DNA of 64,000 nucleotides, taken from NCBI RefSeq assembly GCF_036884655.1, contig NC_088355.1, forward strand, positions 37,314,501 to 37,378,500. The letters run 5' to 3'. The position numbers and the translations under genes are program-made. Under the pieces are notes generated by a model. It made no database searches, was not told the DNA's origin, and saw nothing but the letters and a program-made list of their open reading frames with translations. The first letter of the stretch is position 1. Every line of letters begins with the position of its first letter. Positions 9,821 to 22,900 of this stretch are shown in pieces. The stretch comes from Musa acuminata AAA Group (lineage: Eukaryota; Streptophyta; Magnoliopsida; Zingiberales; Musaceae).

Positions 9821-11400
9821 AAACTTTAAGCAAAAAGAAAATGATAATTTTAATAATTAAAAAAAATATATAAAAAAATTAACGTAATATTATGGTTCGA
9901 TAACTCTATTAATGCAAGAAATTATTTTCTCTTGATTTAACCCAAACTTAAGTCTAAAATCACTTAGCACACTCTCTCACCTAAATCCATTAAACATTTT
10001 TGTCAACCCTCTAGATTTATTAGTGAAAAACCCTTATAAGCATCGTCTCTCTTTCTTACATCAAAATCTTGAGATTAAATATGTATATATTTATAGGAAT
10101 AAATTCTAATTCTCTAATGATTATTCATAGTCTCTAATTTAAATTATAATCCTCATCCATCAAAAAATTTAAATTTAATTAAAACTCATCTCAAGTAGTT
10201 AGAATTTAATTAAAACTCCTCCCAAGCAGTTAAAACCTAATTAGAACTCCTAAAATACTTTCAACCCTAATAATTCCTACCTTGGTGAGTATTTTTTCAC
10301 TTTTTGCCTTATATACAAAACTAAACCATTGACTTAAAGAATTACTCACATCTATATGAATTGAATTGGTTCATGATCCAACACCAAATTCCAACAAACC
10401 TGCTAATGAATCTTATATAGCTGCATCAAGTCAATGATATTACTTGACTCTGAAAAGAGACATTCATCTGACTATTGGATTTTTTTTCCCTTATAATTAT
10501 CTACATCCTAAAAGTCATAAATATGATCATTTATTTTTTGCATTGCAAATGAAACTTATATGTACTTATCATCCCCTATACATATAATTTATTTTCAGCA
10601 CTTTGTTATCTTTACTTTTTATTTACATACGATACAACCCTTGATGCAATCTTTCATTTAGTAGGGGCATGAAACCCTTAGTACACCAGTCGCTACAACT
10701 CCATAACTACGATTAATAGTATTAATAATAAAAATATTATAAAAAAGAAAGCTCCTAAGATTAATAGTAAAAAAGAAATCGCCTAAGATTAATAATAAAA
10801 AATATACTTAGAAAGTCGACACAAGATTTAGCATTCTTTGACAACTCCCTACTTATTTCTATGGAAAAAAAAATTAAAATTTTCACTATATGAGAAAAAT
10901 TAGTGCAAGGGATCACTCTAGCTTGAGTTAACCCAAACCCAAGCCAAAAACCCTTAGTACACTCTCTCACATAAATAAGAAATTTTTTTTAATATTTTTA
11001 AGAATAAATACTCAAAGTATCTTACCTCTATCTTTCATAAAACACTTAATACTCAATATATATTTATAAGAATAAATCCTGATAACTATACTTCCAGAAT
11101 CATTAATCCAAATTCTAATCATAATCTATCAAATATTTAAATTTAAGTAAGATAAATTTATTTGTATAGAGGGGTGGGCCAATATTAACACCAAATCATC
11201 AGTGATGGAATTGAAAATATTAAATCTTTATCATAATTGGGTCACTGTGTGCTGGAGATAGAACTAATAATGATTTAACATCTTATCTTATCCTAATAAG
11301 ATTTATGTCTAACACATGGAATAACTTGAGGTTTCGAGAAACAGCTAATTATTTTTTTCCCGCTATCTCTTAAAACTCCACATCATAACACTAATCTTTA
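9821..11400. repeat. SABATH upstream module, distal part
   Basis: AT-rich sequence without coding potential. It recurs at about 33820-35835 and, truncated, at about 25060-25430, always upstream of the proximal SABATH promoter block. It contains two diverged direct repeats of about 430-450 bp (about 9837-10290 and about 10735-11170). Each has a TTAACCCAAAC block followed by a CACACTCTCTCAC-like or TACACTCTCTCAC block and a TATATATTTATA block. They may be remnants of an older LTR or TRIM pair; no primer-binding site was identified. Confidence 0.65.
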
Positions 11401-12413
11401 AGCTGTTGCAGAATGAAGCTTGCACAACCCCTTCATCTAATTCCCACAGATTGCCAATATTTCCGACCAATTTAGAATACCCGAATTGATCTCAACCAAA
11501 CCAAAAAAAAATCATGATAGATTCATCCCAATCAATCCCTGACCATTCTGATCCACAGCAGTCTGACTGGGCAAATCCAACTCAGTCGCAAAGTTCATTG
11601 TCTTCAACATGCACATCACATCGGGAAAGGCGATCATGACTCTCATCGGTCAAATCTCTTCAGTGTAGGTCGCTCCTAGGTTTTTTAGAAAAATATTCAC
11701 TTATTAGACATATGTATGGGTATTGATAAGGTCATTAATATTTTATTAGTAAAAAATTAACATATTAAATCCAAACACTTATTAGACATATGCATCTAAT
11801 GGGTAATACTCTCATATTTATAAACTTTTGATAGTATCTTAACTTAGCCATCGAAAGTGTTTTATTGATTAGACCCTTAGTGAGATTCTTTTTATTAAAA
11901 GTAAGATACAGGATACAAGCATATTCTATCTATTGATGAACACTTACATCATGATCGAGATATCAGCACGGCTTGGTTCAGTCCTGAATGTGCAAGGTTG
12001 CCAATATGGATACTCGGGTAGCAGAAGCGAGCATTGGGTCGGTTTGACACCTGTCTCCCGAATGTGATCTTCTCTTGTGGTGAGTGGCTTGCTTCTTCAT
12101 CGTTAGGCTCTTGTACACAGGCCAAAGTTGGGAGAGAGATTTCCTGACTCGACCCCTCTGAAACTTAAATTAGTATTATATGGATAAAGGGATCGAATGT
12201 CCGAAGTGCCTCCCCTGATACCGATTAAGGGGTTGACTTTTATACCTACGAATGAGAGTTGATTATACATGATCGATAAATGGCGGCTGACTCCTCGGGC
12301 GATGGCTTGTACCTACTGTGCAAGCATTAATCGACCTGCATAGGATCAGCACTGTGCGACGCCATTTCAAATTTTTTCGAAGCGGCTTTATGCTATGTGG
12401 TCCCACCTCGTAC
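11401..12413. other. Intergenic sequence, no gene seen
   Basis: About 1 kb between the upstream module and the LARD-like element. No ORF with recognisable similarity. The part from about 11960 is less AT-rich and looks like old repeat sequence, but I could not delimit an element. It ends at GTAC (12410-12413), the left target-site duplication of the LARD. Confidence 0.5.
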
Positions 12414-12827
12414 TATCACGGATAAAACTATAAACATGTTGTTAATGTAATGCTCATATATGCTCATATATGTTAGGGACGGTCGAAGGTTTAATAGCTC
12501 CATTTTAGTTGGGTTTAGTGGTTGTTTTCGACTTATAAATAAAGATTGTGTCATGTGGACACTTGTAGGAGATTTTGGTTTGTGGACTATTTTGGATCCT
12601 TTGTTGTGCGACCATTCAGAGCTTGTAAAATCTGTTTGTAATTTGCATTGGTTATAAAGTGTTTTCTGAAATGATTGCTTGTGGATCCCGAGTGAGGCAT
12701 TTTCTCTAATTCATTTTCTCTTTTGTAGATCCTAAGGAACCATAGGAGGCTTTGGGGAGACTGACCTTTGTGGACGGACACACAAGGGTGCTGCACGACT
12801 TAGGAAAAACCAGCTAAGTCCATGACA
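12414..12827 (+). repeat. 5' LTR of LARD-like element
   Basis: Begins TATCACGGAT (mutated TGTCACGGAC) and ends CCATGACA. Aligns with 16783-17226 and, inverted, with 3068-3513. Confidence 0.85.
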
Positions 12828-13981
12828 GATGATATCAGAGTGGGACAAGCACTAATAGAAACACTTGGTATCCAAATGTAGGGGACCTAACGGGGCTATG
12901 TTGAGGGTATCCAACGCGCATGATCGTTCGGGAGAAAATGAGCATGAAAATGTAGGGAATATGAGTCGCTCAAAGGAGCGGGCATCTGAGATTGACATTC
13001 AGAGGAATGACTAGCCCTTCATGCAAGAGGCACTACAAGGATAAGCAAGCTTAGAAGAATGCGTAGCGTACAAAAGTTGGAATGGATGAGTTTGAGCTAT
13101 GGCTTGACGTTAACAACCATACTTGATGGTGCTCAAGGCAAGTGAGGCGCTTAGAAAAGGATGAGATCATGCAAGGTGGAATGGGTTGCTTAGCGACCGA
13201 AAGAGTTATGCAAATCTCATAGAGATGAGGAGAATTACTAACTCAAAGAATTCAGTACTAATGCAAGGGCTTGTATGCAGATAATGTAATGTTCGTGGCT
13301 ATCCCAAGGCGACTGAAACTTGGTGCTATGGAGCATTGAAACTTTTTCTTCAGCATGAGAAGGATATGTCAATAGAAGGTTGAATTATGCAATAAGTTCA
13401 GCATGTTGCTAAGCCTTGAGGGGTGCAGTAGGAGTTGTATTAACGTAGAGTCACAATCTAGCAAATGCATTTACGGGAGACAAAATAATGCACAGTTTGT
13501 TCAGTAAGATGAAGTAGTCCGAGGGGATGGTGGTCTCCAAAACTTTCAAAAAGAAAACAGTGAAGAGAGAAGTTGCTCCAACGGGACAGATATCTAGGAG
13601 AGATAAGTCTTATATCTCCAAAAGGAAAATCATATGCAGCGGGTCATACATGTTAAGGATGAGTATCTCAAAATAATTTCTTAAAGCTCAGTGTATCGAG
13701 AGAGCTGTGTTGAGTTATCGCATAACCTCGATTGAGATAATGCACTGGGGGAATATATTGCGAGATTAAGTGAGAGAGCGATTCAAGACAACATAAATGA
13801 AGGCACACTTGGAGTCGATATAGAGATCGGACTCAATGGAGGGCTGACCCATGGAATGGTAGGCGTGAGGACCATCATCAACTCAATGCAAATCGAGGAG
13901 CAGAGCAACTTAAGTGTAACTTGGCAAAGTGCCCAAGCCACATAAAGGAGCCGACATAGAAAATGAAACATGAAGAAGAAG

Positions 13982-14552
13982 TGTTGGGTTGATAGCCTAT
14001 AGCCCATCTCCTCTTTAATCTAACCCTAGATCTAAGAAAGAGGGTGTGGTGGCTATGAAAATAGGGGAGAAAAAACCATCGCAATGAGGTAAAAATTTTT
14101 CGCAGCAACTTGATTCAAAAAAGAGGAGAAAATGACAAAAAAATAAGAGAAAGAAAGGGAAGAAGAAAAAGACAATGCAGAGAGATGATTCTCAATCATC
14201 CAAGTAGTGTTCTCATCTCAGGTTAGATTAGATCTATAGTAGATTCTTGCTGTAATTACTTAGAGAGAATTTGGATATTGTGCACAGTGACGGAATCCTT
14301 GTATCCTACTTATTCTTTTACGATTGTTGCTTGAGTTTTAGGCAAAAAGACTTTGAGATTTATATATTCATTATTCTTATAATGGATTATCTCTGATTTA
14401 TCCCGTGATTTTTTCCCTTCACATTGGAGGGATTTTCCATATAAATCTTGGTATTCTATTTGATTATAATTTCCATTTAATTCCGTAGTATGTTACGACC
14501 TACTAGTATTTGTTCGTATTCAAAAGTTTATTTCTTTTTTTATATCCTATCA
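13982..14552 (+). mobile_element. Nested solo LTR (copia family of the 38.8-kb element)
   Basis: A single LTR starting TGTTGGG and ending TATCA, clearly related to the LTR at 38824-39426: shared TTACCCTTCAC-like, GGAGGG(G)ATTTTCC-like and GTTACGACCTACTAGTATTTG-like blocks. The inverted LARD at 1-3513 lacks it, giving an empty site near 1905. The pentamer AAGTG occurs at both ends but overlaps the terminal TG and CA, so the target-site duplication is not clean. No internal region remains, the usual outcome of LTR-LTR recombination. Confidence 0.75.
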
Positions 14553-16782
14553 AGTGGCACAAAGTTTTCCTTGGACAGAGGTCAAGGACATGAACTCTTG
14601 CAGAGGCAAGAGCATGATCATATCGTTCCATGGGTCATTTATTCTAATGGAGAAGATTCATCTAGCATGGTGCCAAAGATGAAAGGAGCTTCTGAGTACA
14701 TGCACCTTATCTAGGAGAAATATTTGATAGAGGTACTATGACGACTCAACTTACGGAGTCAAAGTTTGGTTCAAAAGGCCTTGGCACGAGGCAAGAGGAC
14801 GCAAAGACGGGTACTCTTAAAAAATATGCCATAGTGCTGCCATTTAAGTTGCCATGAAGGAAGAGGTGCATAGTGGAGATTGTATTGGTAGGGGTAGAGG
14901 CCCAGGATACAAACAATGGAGTAATAATTTCAACAAAGTCGGTGGACTTTGGGAGCTACTAAGCGACGGACTGTCCTAGAGCTGTGCTTCATCTGAGTGT
15001 GACCCGAGAGCGGGTGGACAAAGGTCGATTGCTAAAGGAGTGAACACAATCAAAGGTGGAAAAGGCCTTGCGATATGTTGGCAGAGGCCATAGGAAGGAT
15101 CACAATTCAAGTTCATCCCATAAGTATCAGAATGATATGGAGATGTCACCAGGAGACGACATGGTTCAGTAGATCATGGTGGAATAGTTTGTGGCAATGC
15201 GATACATATAAATCTAGTCCCATGAGAGACTATATCATATAGAGGTATGATCGGGAGCTATTGAGAGCTCCACTTCAGTGAACAATATGATAATAAGAAG
15301 GGCTACGGATTTAAGGAGTGAAAGTCATTGTACTACAAAGGTGGGTCTTCCGTGCATGAATTAAATTTTGCATCGGATGAAAGCCTTCGTCATCAGTATA
15401 TGGAGGCTATGTACCATCGATGGAAAAGTTCGAATGCAAGTACTAATGAGTCGCATGAAGAGACTTGATCATGCAGAGGTATGATCAGAGCGGTTGGAGA
15501 GTTAGATTTCTCCAGAGCCCATATTCGCATAAGAGATGCAGTTGTGAGGTGAATGATATTAGGGCCATGTGCATGGTAGTGTCACGATACCGCAGAGGAG
15601 AGACTTCCATGAAGTCATGGATCCCTTGCTCTCATTAGAGGGAGAGCGCTTGGTCATGAAAGGGGCCGAGGAGGTGGAGGATGTAGAGGTAAAATCTAAG
15701 TACCAAGACAAGGTTGAAGGGCAAAGGCCAGAGAACTTTATAAGGCTGGTGTCAATGAGCTTCTTATCAAGATAACCAAAAGTAGAAGACTTCGGGTTAA
15801 TGTAAGAGTGCACGACCAAGGACAAAGCAGGTAATATGCAATATTGTACATTTGCTACTCAATGGAGTTGATGGCTGGGTTAATAAAGAAGATGGTATAA
15901 TCCCATAGGCTACCAAAACTATTAAAAACTTACTCAAGTTTGGGTGAAAACTTTCTGTATTCTAAAAATTCGATGGCATTAAAAAAGTGAATCACAGTAA
16001 CTAACTCAACCCAAGGAGTGCAAACACTTCGAGTATTTCAAAAGTGTAAGCAAAGAGTAGGTGAAAGCTAGTAACTAACTCGATGCATGAAGTACAACCC
16101 TCGAGGAGGTAAGCGGAGTTAAGTAATCTTTGCCTTCTCAACTTTTAAGAGAATGTGTGAAACCAAGTATCTCAATTTTCTTATCTATCCAACAAAAGGG
16201 ATTTGCACATATTCAAAGACTCTTCCAAGAAACCAAATGGAAAACAATAGTTGTTAAATCATCGCCAATAGTGATCAATGCTACTGAGAGTAGATTATCT
16301 GCTTTATTTTCCAATAGAATGTCAATCGAAAACAGAAGTGATATGAACCTACTTGGAAGTGACAACTAAATGAAAGAAGAGTTGATGAGCAAATTTTTTG
16401 GAGGAAGGACCCAAAAACTTTAAAAGTTTATAAGGTGTTGCTCGTTAAAGCTCCAACAAGCATCCACCTAGTTCAAACAACATGAGGCATTTGAGAGACT
16501 AAAGCATAGTTAAGATAATCTTTTCCTTCATATGAAGAATCTGCATGAACCAACAAGGATCAACACAACTCAACCAACCTCACACTAGAGTCAGAGTCAT
16601 TAGCGAGTTGAAGCAGTATAGTAGATCAAAAGTTCAACTACTCAACAACAATGGTGGAGAGCAGTTGGGAGCCAGGAGGCACATTATAGTTGAAGCAGAA
16701 GATTAAAGATTCAGTAAAAGTGATGAGTTGCAATGTCGGCAAAGGCTTCGACGAGGATATCAAAGGAATAAGTGGGGGAGAA

Positions 16783-17226
16783 TGTCACGGACAAAATTAC
16801 AAATATAGTGTTTAATGTAATGCTCATATATGTCTATGTCTTTTAGTTTATTCATGCTTTGCACAGCATGTAGAGGGACGGTCGAGGCTTAACAGCCATA
16901 TTTTAGTTAGGTTTGATGGTTATTTTTTATTTGTAAATAAAGGATGTGTCATGTGGATACTTATGGGAGATTTTGGTATATAGTGGATCATTTTGAATCC
17001 TTTGTTGTGTGACCGTTCAGAGCTTATGACGTTTGTTTGTATTTGCATTGGTTATAAAGTGATTCCTAAAATAATTACTTATGGATCCCAAGTGAGGTAA
17101 TTTCTCTAATATGTTTTCTCTTTTGTAGGTCCTAAGGGACCATGAGAGATTCGTGGAGGCTGATCTTTACGGACGGACACACAAGGGTGCTGCACGACTT
17201 AGGCAAAACCAGTTAAGTTCGTGATA
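16783..17226 (+). repeat. 3' LTR of LARD-like element
   Basis: Begins TGTCACGGAC right after a polypurine run and ends TTCGTGATA. About 30 bases longer than the 5' LTR because of an extra segment after TAATGCTCATATATG. Confidence 0.85.
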
Positions 17227-17853
17227 GTACAACCTCGGACAGTGCGGGACAAACAGCCATCCCACTCGAGTTTGAAGTGTCATGTTGATGCGATGCACCA
17301 TATCAATGCTGAGACTTCATGTCGATGCTAACGTGACTGTTGATTGTTGCCATACGGGTTAGCCCTAGAATTTATCTATCACTATCCTCGAACCAAAACT
17401 GAGAGAAGGTATGCAGAATGTATACATTTTTCACATTAAAAAAAAATTCTCCCACTTGGTTTGATGCCTTCAGGGTTTTTTCGGTTACTTTCTAAATAAA
17501 TGTTTGAGGATGATACTCTCACCTTCCATCTCATGACTTGTAGTGGTTTCGATGAGTACAAGTCGATGGGCCAAGCCATCATGCCAACTGCGAGCCCCCA
17601 ATCTCGAATGTCCGTGTCCGCGGTGACATGACGACAAGCTATTACTGTTCTTTATGCCAATTTGTTTTCATTCTGCAATCGTAGTAAGTAAAACTAATTC
17701 GAAGGCTCACTTCTGTTCGACCGATCTAAATCGAGTCAGATATCTTTTGATTGAGTAGGAGACATACAAATAAGTATCAACATCATGTTCTTATATCTAG
17801 AGAGCAACTACAACTTAGATCATATGAATTATCATTGTAATGCATGCAGGCCT
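17227..17853. other. 3' flank of SABATH gene B
   Basis: About 630 bases between the LARD and the stop codon of gene B. No gene seen. It presumably carries the 3' UTR of B close to 17850, but no polyadenylation motif stands out. Confidence 0.45.
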
Positions 17854-19252
17854 TCAAGCTTTCCTCCTCAAGGCAAAGACTAACACGGTGTAGTAGCATT
17901 TGTCTTTTGGGAGATGCCTTGCAGTAATATTATCGGCGAGTAGTGAGAATAATGCATGGGGTATGGCATCCCCAAAATGATGTGAAATCAAGGGCTCCAT
18001 CACTGCCTGTAAAGTGCTTGCCACATTCTTCCCATTGAGAACATTGTCGGAGTCGTCAAACGGATCCCAACTGGACTCGAAACTCTCCGCTTTCTCCACA
18101 TCAAATGAACCTTCCTCCTCTATCACTGACTTCACTTCCTGCATCGAAGCTCCATAAATTGGCAAATTGAAGGAGTCCACTTTGTCTTCTGATATGATTC
18201 CCTGAACTCAATAAACAATAACTCGGGTCACTTCTCTTCTTTAACCATCCTTTCGACGCAAGTAATACACTGTTCTCACTACTCCGTAAGGTGAAGATTT
18301 GACGTACCTGTGAGACCATTGTGTTAAGGGCCTCTGCTAGTAATCCATAAAGATAGCTTAGCTCGTCGTTGGCTGGGTGTTTGTTTCTTCTTCCTAGGAA
18401 TGTTAATACCATTCCCCCTCCGATGCTTAGTTCTACGTAACGAGATTTGAGGAACGTGGAGAAGTCTCTCTGGTGTTGTTCTTGGTATGCTTTCACGACT
18501 TGGGGTGGACTGTTCTCCGCAATATAGATGTTGCCCTTGTTCACCGGAACACCCTGCTCACTCTCGAGACCTTGTGGAACCTATGACACATAGTTCATGA
18601 TCAGTAGTACAACATCAACTCAGTGCAACACCGCATGCATGACATGAGAAAGCACAGTAGTGATCGACCTGAGAGAGCCACATGAGAGAGAAGTTAGAGT
18701 GGAAGAAGTGCACAGTGTTACACGGGAAAAGCCTCCCGTAGAAGGAACCGGGAACGCCCACAACGTAATGAGGCACGAGCAGGTCCCCCTTCTCCTCCTC
18801 CATCTTCTTCTCATATCTTTCCAAAGACCGGAAGACATTATTGAAGTCATTTCCCGGGAGGTCGTTCAAGAAGAACTGGATCTCCGGTGGCTTCTGCTCC
18901 AGCCTTCGACATAGGTCACCGACGATGCCAAGCACCTCAGAGACCACAAGAAAGGTGTTCGGACCCGACGAACAACCGAGGTCGACGACGACCATCCTCT
19001 CGGGGAGCGGCGTCCTCCTGTACATCTCTGCTATGGCGGTCTCCAATATGGGCTTCGCCATGTGAAGTACCTTCTCCTGGGCCGCAGTTAGCAAACCAGT
19101 GATCAGATATGCTGACGCCTACGCAAGTGTAAGTTGTTCAAGTTCATGCAAACAGTTGGGGTGTTCAACACTACCTGAAACATAGAATTGGAGGCGTAGC
19201 TGGTTTCCCCAGCTCCTCCGACCTATGTGAAGGATTCCTTCTATCCTATTGC

Positions 19253-19256
<4 letters not shown>
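17854..19256 (-). pseudogene. SABATH carboxyl methyltransferase B, frameshifted in exon 1
   Basis: Exons on the minus strand: 19175-19256 (82 nt), 18669-19076, 18308-18580, 17854-18201; splice sites are intact. Exons 2-4 are open and encode a good SABATH core: DLGCSSGPNT, FFLNDLPGNDFN, SFYGRLFP, SLMWLSQ and LTFLGRR. The Met-Trp of SLMWLSQ matches the salicylate/benzoate-type pocket better than genes A or C. Exon 1 has one extra base compared with gene A (CACATAGGTCGG against CACATGGTCGG, near 19223), which breaks the frame before the GETSYA motif and puts a stop in the normal frame. Translation could only restart at the ATG nine bases from the exon end or later, without the N-terminal SAM and substrate residues. 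B' shares the lesion. The region upstream is occupied by a copia element. Confidence 0.82.

Positions 19257-19291
<35 letters not shown>
19256..19291 (-). repeat. GA microsatellite before gene B start
   Basis: A (GA)n tract of about 18 units on the coding strand abuts the ATG of gene B. The duplicate at 57202-57243 is six bases longer. Confidence 0.8.
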
Positions 19292-19294
<3 letters not shown>

Positions 19295-19333
19295 CCCTTT
19301 GAAAACCAAGTTCCGAGCACCATGAGTATAAAT

Positions 19334-19964
19334 TGTTGGGAAGAAACCTGTTAATGCGGAATAATTCTTGATATCAAAATGTTAATATCAATCAGCACAG
19401 CATAAACAATAGAGCAATAAATCAATCACACAGTGAGACCAAATCTTTTTAACGTGGAAAACCCAATGTGGGAAAAACCAGGACCGTAGTCCACCTCAAA
19501 CTTCCACTATCAATAATAATGATAACAGGTTTACAGTAGGTCTTCTCTAGAATAACTAGAGGATCAGAATAACATCAAGATCATAGATCTTGGCTCAAGA
19601 ATAGCATATCTTCATCACGTAGGATTGATCTCCTCAAAAGAGAATTCTAGGTCTCACAGAGTGGATATCATAGGAAAGTACCTTAGATAGGGTAAACTGT
19701 AGATCAACACAGTTAGGATTGTAGAGTTTGCTGCAAGGATTCTCCACATAAAATTTGGGCCGAAATTGACAACGTTTTGCCACCGATCGTCAAGCAGAAA
19801 AATTCAAAAACCTTACTTTCTCTCTCTACTTTTCTCTGCACGTCGCCGCACGCTGCACGCTCTTTCTCTGATCTCACCCTAATTTCATTCTCTCTAATCT
19901 CCAATTAGTTGATTTGGGCTTATGGCCCAAATTGTCCAAGCCCACATATGGACTGGACCCAACA
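19334..19964 (-). repeat. 3' LTR of the gene B copia element
   Basis: A 631-bp LTR. Compared with the 5' LTR it lacks about 45 bp after GGAATAATTCTT, where the 5' LTR continues TTCCCTCTTTGTG. The deletion is shared by the duplicate element, so it predates the duplication. Reading toward gene B, this LTR could supply promoter activity. Confidence 0.9.
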
Positions 19965-19992
19965 ATTCTCCCCCTCCAGCTCATATGATGGG

Positions 19993-22900
19993 CTATACCA
20001 AGCCCGCTCTTTGCCTATATGCTTCAAGCTTCTCCTTAGGCAAAGACTTTGTCAACATATCTGAACCATTATTATTGGTATGCACCTTTTTCAACTGTAA
20101 TTCTTTCATCTCAAGCACATCACGAATCCAGTGATATCTCACATCAATATGCTTGGATCTAGAATGGTATGTTGAATTCTTGGAGAGGTGAATAGCGCTC
20201 TGACTGTCACAGTAAACAGTATATCCTTCCTGTTTCAAGCCCAATTCCTATAGAAACTTTTTCATCCATAAAGCTTCCTTGCAGGCTTCAGTAACTGCTA
20301 TGTATTCTGCTTCTGTGGTTGATAGGGCAACACACTTTTGTAACTTAGACTGCCAAGAGACTACTCCTCCTGCAAATGTCATCAAGAATCCCGAAGTGGA
20401 CTTCCTGGAATCAGTATCACCTGCCATGTTTGCATCTGTGTACCCTTCTAACACAGGTTCATCATCACCAAAACATAAACACAACCTGGAAGTACCTCTT
20501 AGATATCTTAATATTCATTTCACTGCTGCCCAATGTTCCTTTCCAGGATTTGAGAGAAATCGGCTAACAACTCCAACTGCATGAGCTATATCTGGCCTAG
20601 TACAAACCATAGCATACATCAAACTGCCTACTGCAGATGAGTAAGGCACTCTGGATATTTCTTCTTTTTCTTTCTCACTTGTAGGACATTGTTTCGAACT
20701 AAGCTTGAAATGACCTGCAAGTGGGGAACAAACTGTTTTGGCTTTACTCATGTTGAATCTTTCAAGAACCTTTTCAATGTAAGTCTCTTGAGATAGCCAA
20801 ATCTTCCTTTTCTTCCTATCACGAAGAATCTTCATGCCAAGTATTTGTTTCACCGATCCCAAGTCTTTCATGGCAAAAGACTTACTTAGCTCTCTTTTAA
20901 GCTTTCCAATTTTTCCAACATCATGGCCAATAATCAGCATATCATCAACATATAGCAGTAAAATAATAAAATCATCATCTGAAAATTTCTTCATAAACAC
21001 ACAATGATCAGATGTAGTTCTATCATACCCTTGGCTCATCATAAAGGAATCAAACTTCTTGTACCACTGTCTAGGTGCCTGTTTGAGTCCATATAAGCTT
21101 TTCCTAAGCTTACATACCAGATTTTCTTTTCCCTTGACTTTGAAACCTTTTGGTTGCTCCATGTAAATTTCTTCTTCTAAGTCACCATGAAGAAATGCTG
21201 TTTTTACATCAAGTTGCTCAACTTCTAAATTCAAGCGGGCAGCCAAACCAAGAACAACTCGGATAGAGGACATTTTCACAACTGGAGAAAATATTTCTTC
21301 AAAGTCAATACCTTTCTTCTGACTAAATCCTTTCACAACTAGTCGTGCCTTGTATCTTTGTTGTGAGCTATTATTTTCAGTCTTCAATTTATAAACCCAC
21401 TTATTCTTGAGAGCTTTCTTCTCTTTCGGCAGCTTTACCAAGTCATAGGTGTGGTTCTCAAGCAAGGATCTCATCTCTTCTTGCATGGCTTTAACCCACT
21501 CACTCTTATTCTCATATAGAATAGCTTCTTGGTAAGTTTCTGGCTCTCCCCCGTCAGTAAGCATAACATACTCATGTGGAGGATATCTGGTAGAGGGTTG
21601 TCGCTCTCTAGTTGATCTTCTTAATGGAATCTCAACTGGTGGTGGAGGTGCCTGTTCAGTTGGTTCAGCATCATCAACTGTAGGTGTATCATCACTAGTA
21701 TTCTCACCATAATCTTCTTGTTCATCTCCCCCATGATCATCATGAACTACAGGTGAAGGAACTGGACCCAAACTCCAAGGAATATAAATAGAGGTTTCTG
21801 GCTTCTCAACATTATCACCATCATCAAACAATTGGTCTTCAAGAAACACAACATCTCTGCTTCTAATAATCTTCTTGTTCACTGGATCCCATAATCTGTA
21901 CTCAAACTCTTCATGACCATATCCCAAGAAGATACATGCTTTTGCCTTATTATCAAGCTTGGACCTCTTATCTTTGGGAATATGAACAAATGCTTTACAC
22001 CCAAAGACTCTCAAATGATTATAAGATATATCTTTTCCTCTCCATACTCTCTCTGGAACATCACCTTGCAGAGGAACTGATGGAGAAAGATTTATCAGGT
22101 CAACTGTAGTTCTCATAGCCTCCCCCCAAAATGACTTTGGTAACTTGGCGTGGGAAAGCATACACCTAATCCTTTCTTCAATGGTTCTGTTCATCCTTTC
22201 TGCCACAGTTTTCTCAAGCCTGATACCATGGAACCTGCAATAATTCTCAAAAGGACTCCTGTACTCGCCACCATTATCTGATCGAACACTCTTTAGCTTT
22301 CTGCTAGTTTCTCTTTCAACATTAACATGAAACTCCTTGAAAACATCGAGTACCTGGTCTTTAGATTTCAAAGCAAAAACCCAAACTTTTCTAGAATGGT
22401 CATCAATAAAAGTAACAAAATAAAGAGCACCTCCAAGAGTTCTAGTTTGCATAGTACAAACATCAGTATGAACTAAATCAATAACATCAGATCTTCTAGA
22501 TGATGGATATGTCTGAAATGCAACTCTATGTGTTTTTCCAGCTAAGCAATGATCACAAGATTTAAGAGATGTACCTTGCAACTCTGGTAAGAACTGCTTT
22601 CTAGCAAGAGTTTGAAGTCCCTTCTCGCTGATATGTCCAAGCCTCTTATGCCAAAGATCTATACTTTCACCTTTTCGAATTGCATTAATCTCTCCTTTGT
22701 GTAGCTTAGCTTCCATGATATAAAAAGAGTTAATCTTCTTTCCTTTTGCCACAATTAGAGAACCTTTAGTGAGTTTCCATTTACTTTCACCAAAATAATG
22801 TGCAAAGCCCTCATCATCAAGTCTACCTGTAGATATCAAGTTAAGACGAATATTTGGAACATGCCTTACATCTTTGAGTATCAATTTGCTCCCAATACTG

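Larger units (their letters stand above)
12414..17226 (+). mobile_element. LARD-like non-autonomous LTR retrotransposon, complete
   Basis: LTRs at 12414-12827 and 16783-17226 share length, order and most bases. GTAC flanks both sides (12410-12413 and 17227-17230), compatible with a 4-bp target-site duplication. A primer-binding-like site GATATCAGAG follows the left LTR (12831-12840) and a polypurine run GTGGGGGAGAA precedes the right LTR. The 3.95-kb interior has no ORF longer than about 80 codons and nothing like gag, protease, integrase or RT, so it needs proteins in trans. A solo LTR of another family is nested inside. The left LTR contains a 10-bp tandem repeat (TGCTCATATA) absent from copy 2. 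Confidence 0.85.

Noticed and set aside
18660..19102. Plus-strand ORFs of 70-84 codons over SABATH exon 2 (also at 8768-9083, 46726-47041 and 56606-57048)
   Set aside because: They are antisense shadows of the GC-richer exon 2. Their frames vary and show no domain, whereas the minus frame carries the conserved methyltransferase motifs.
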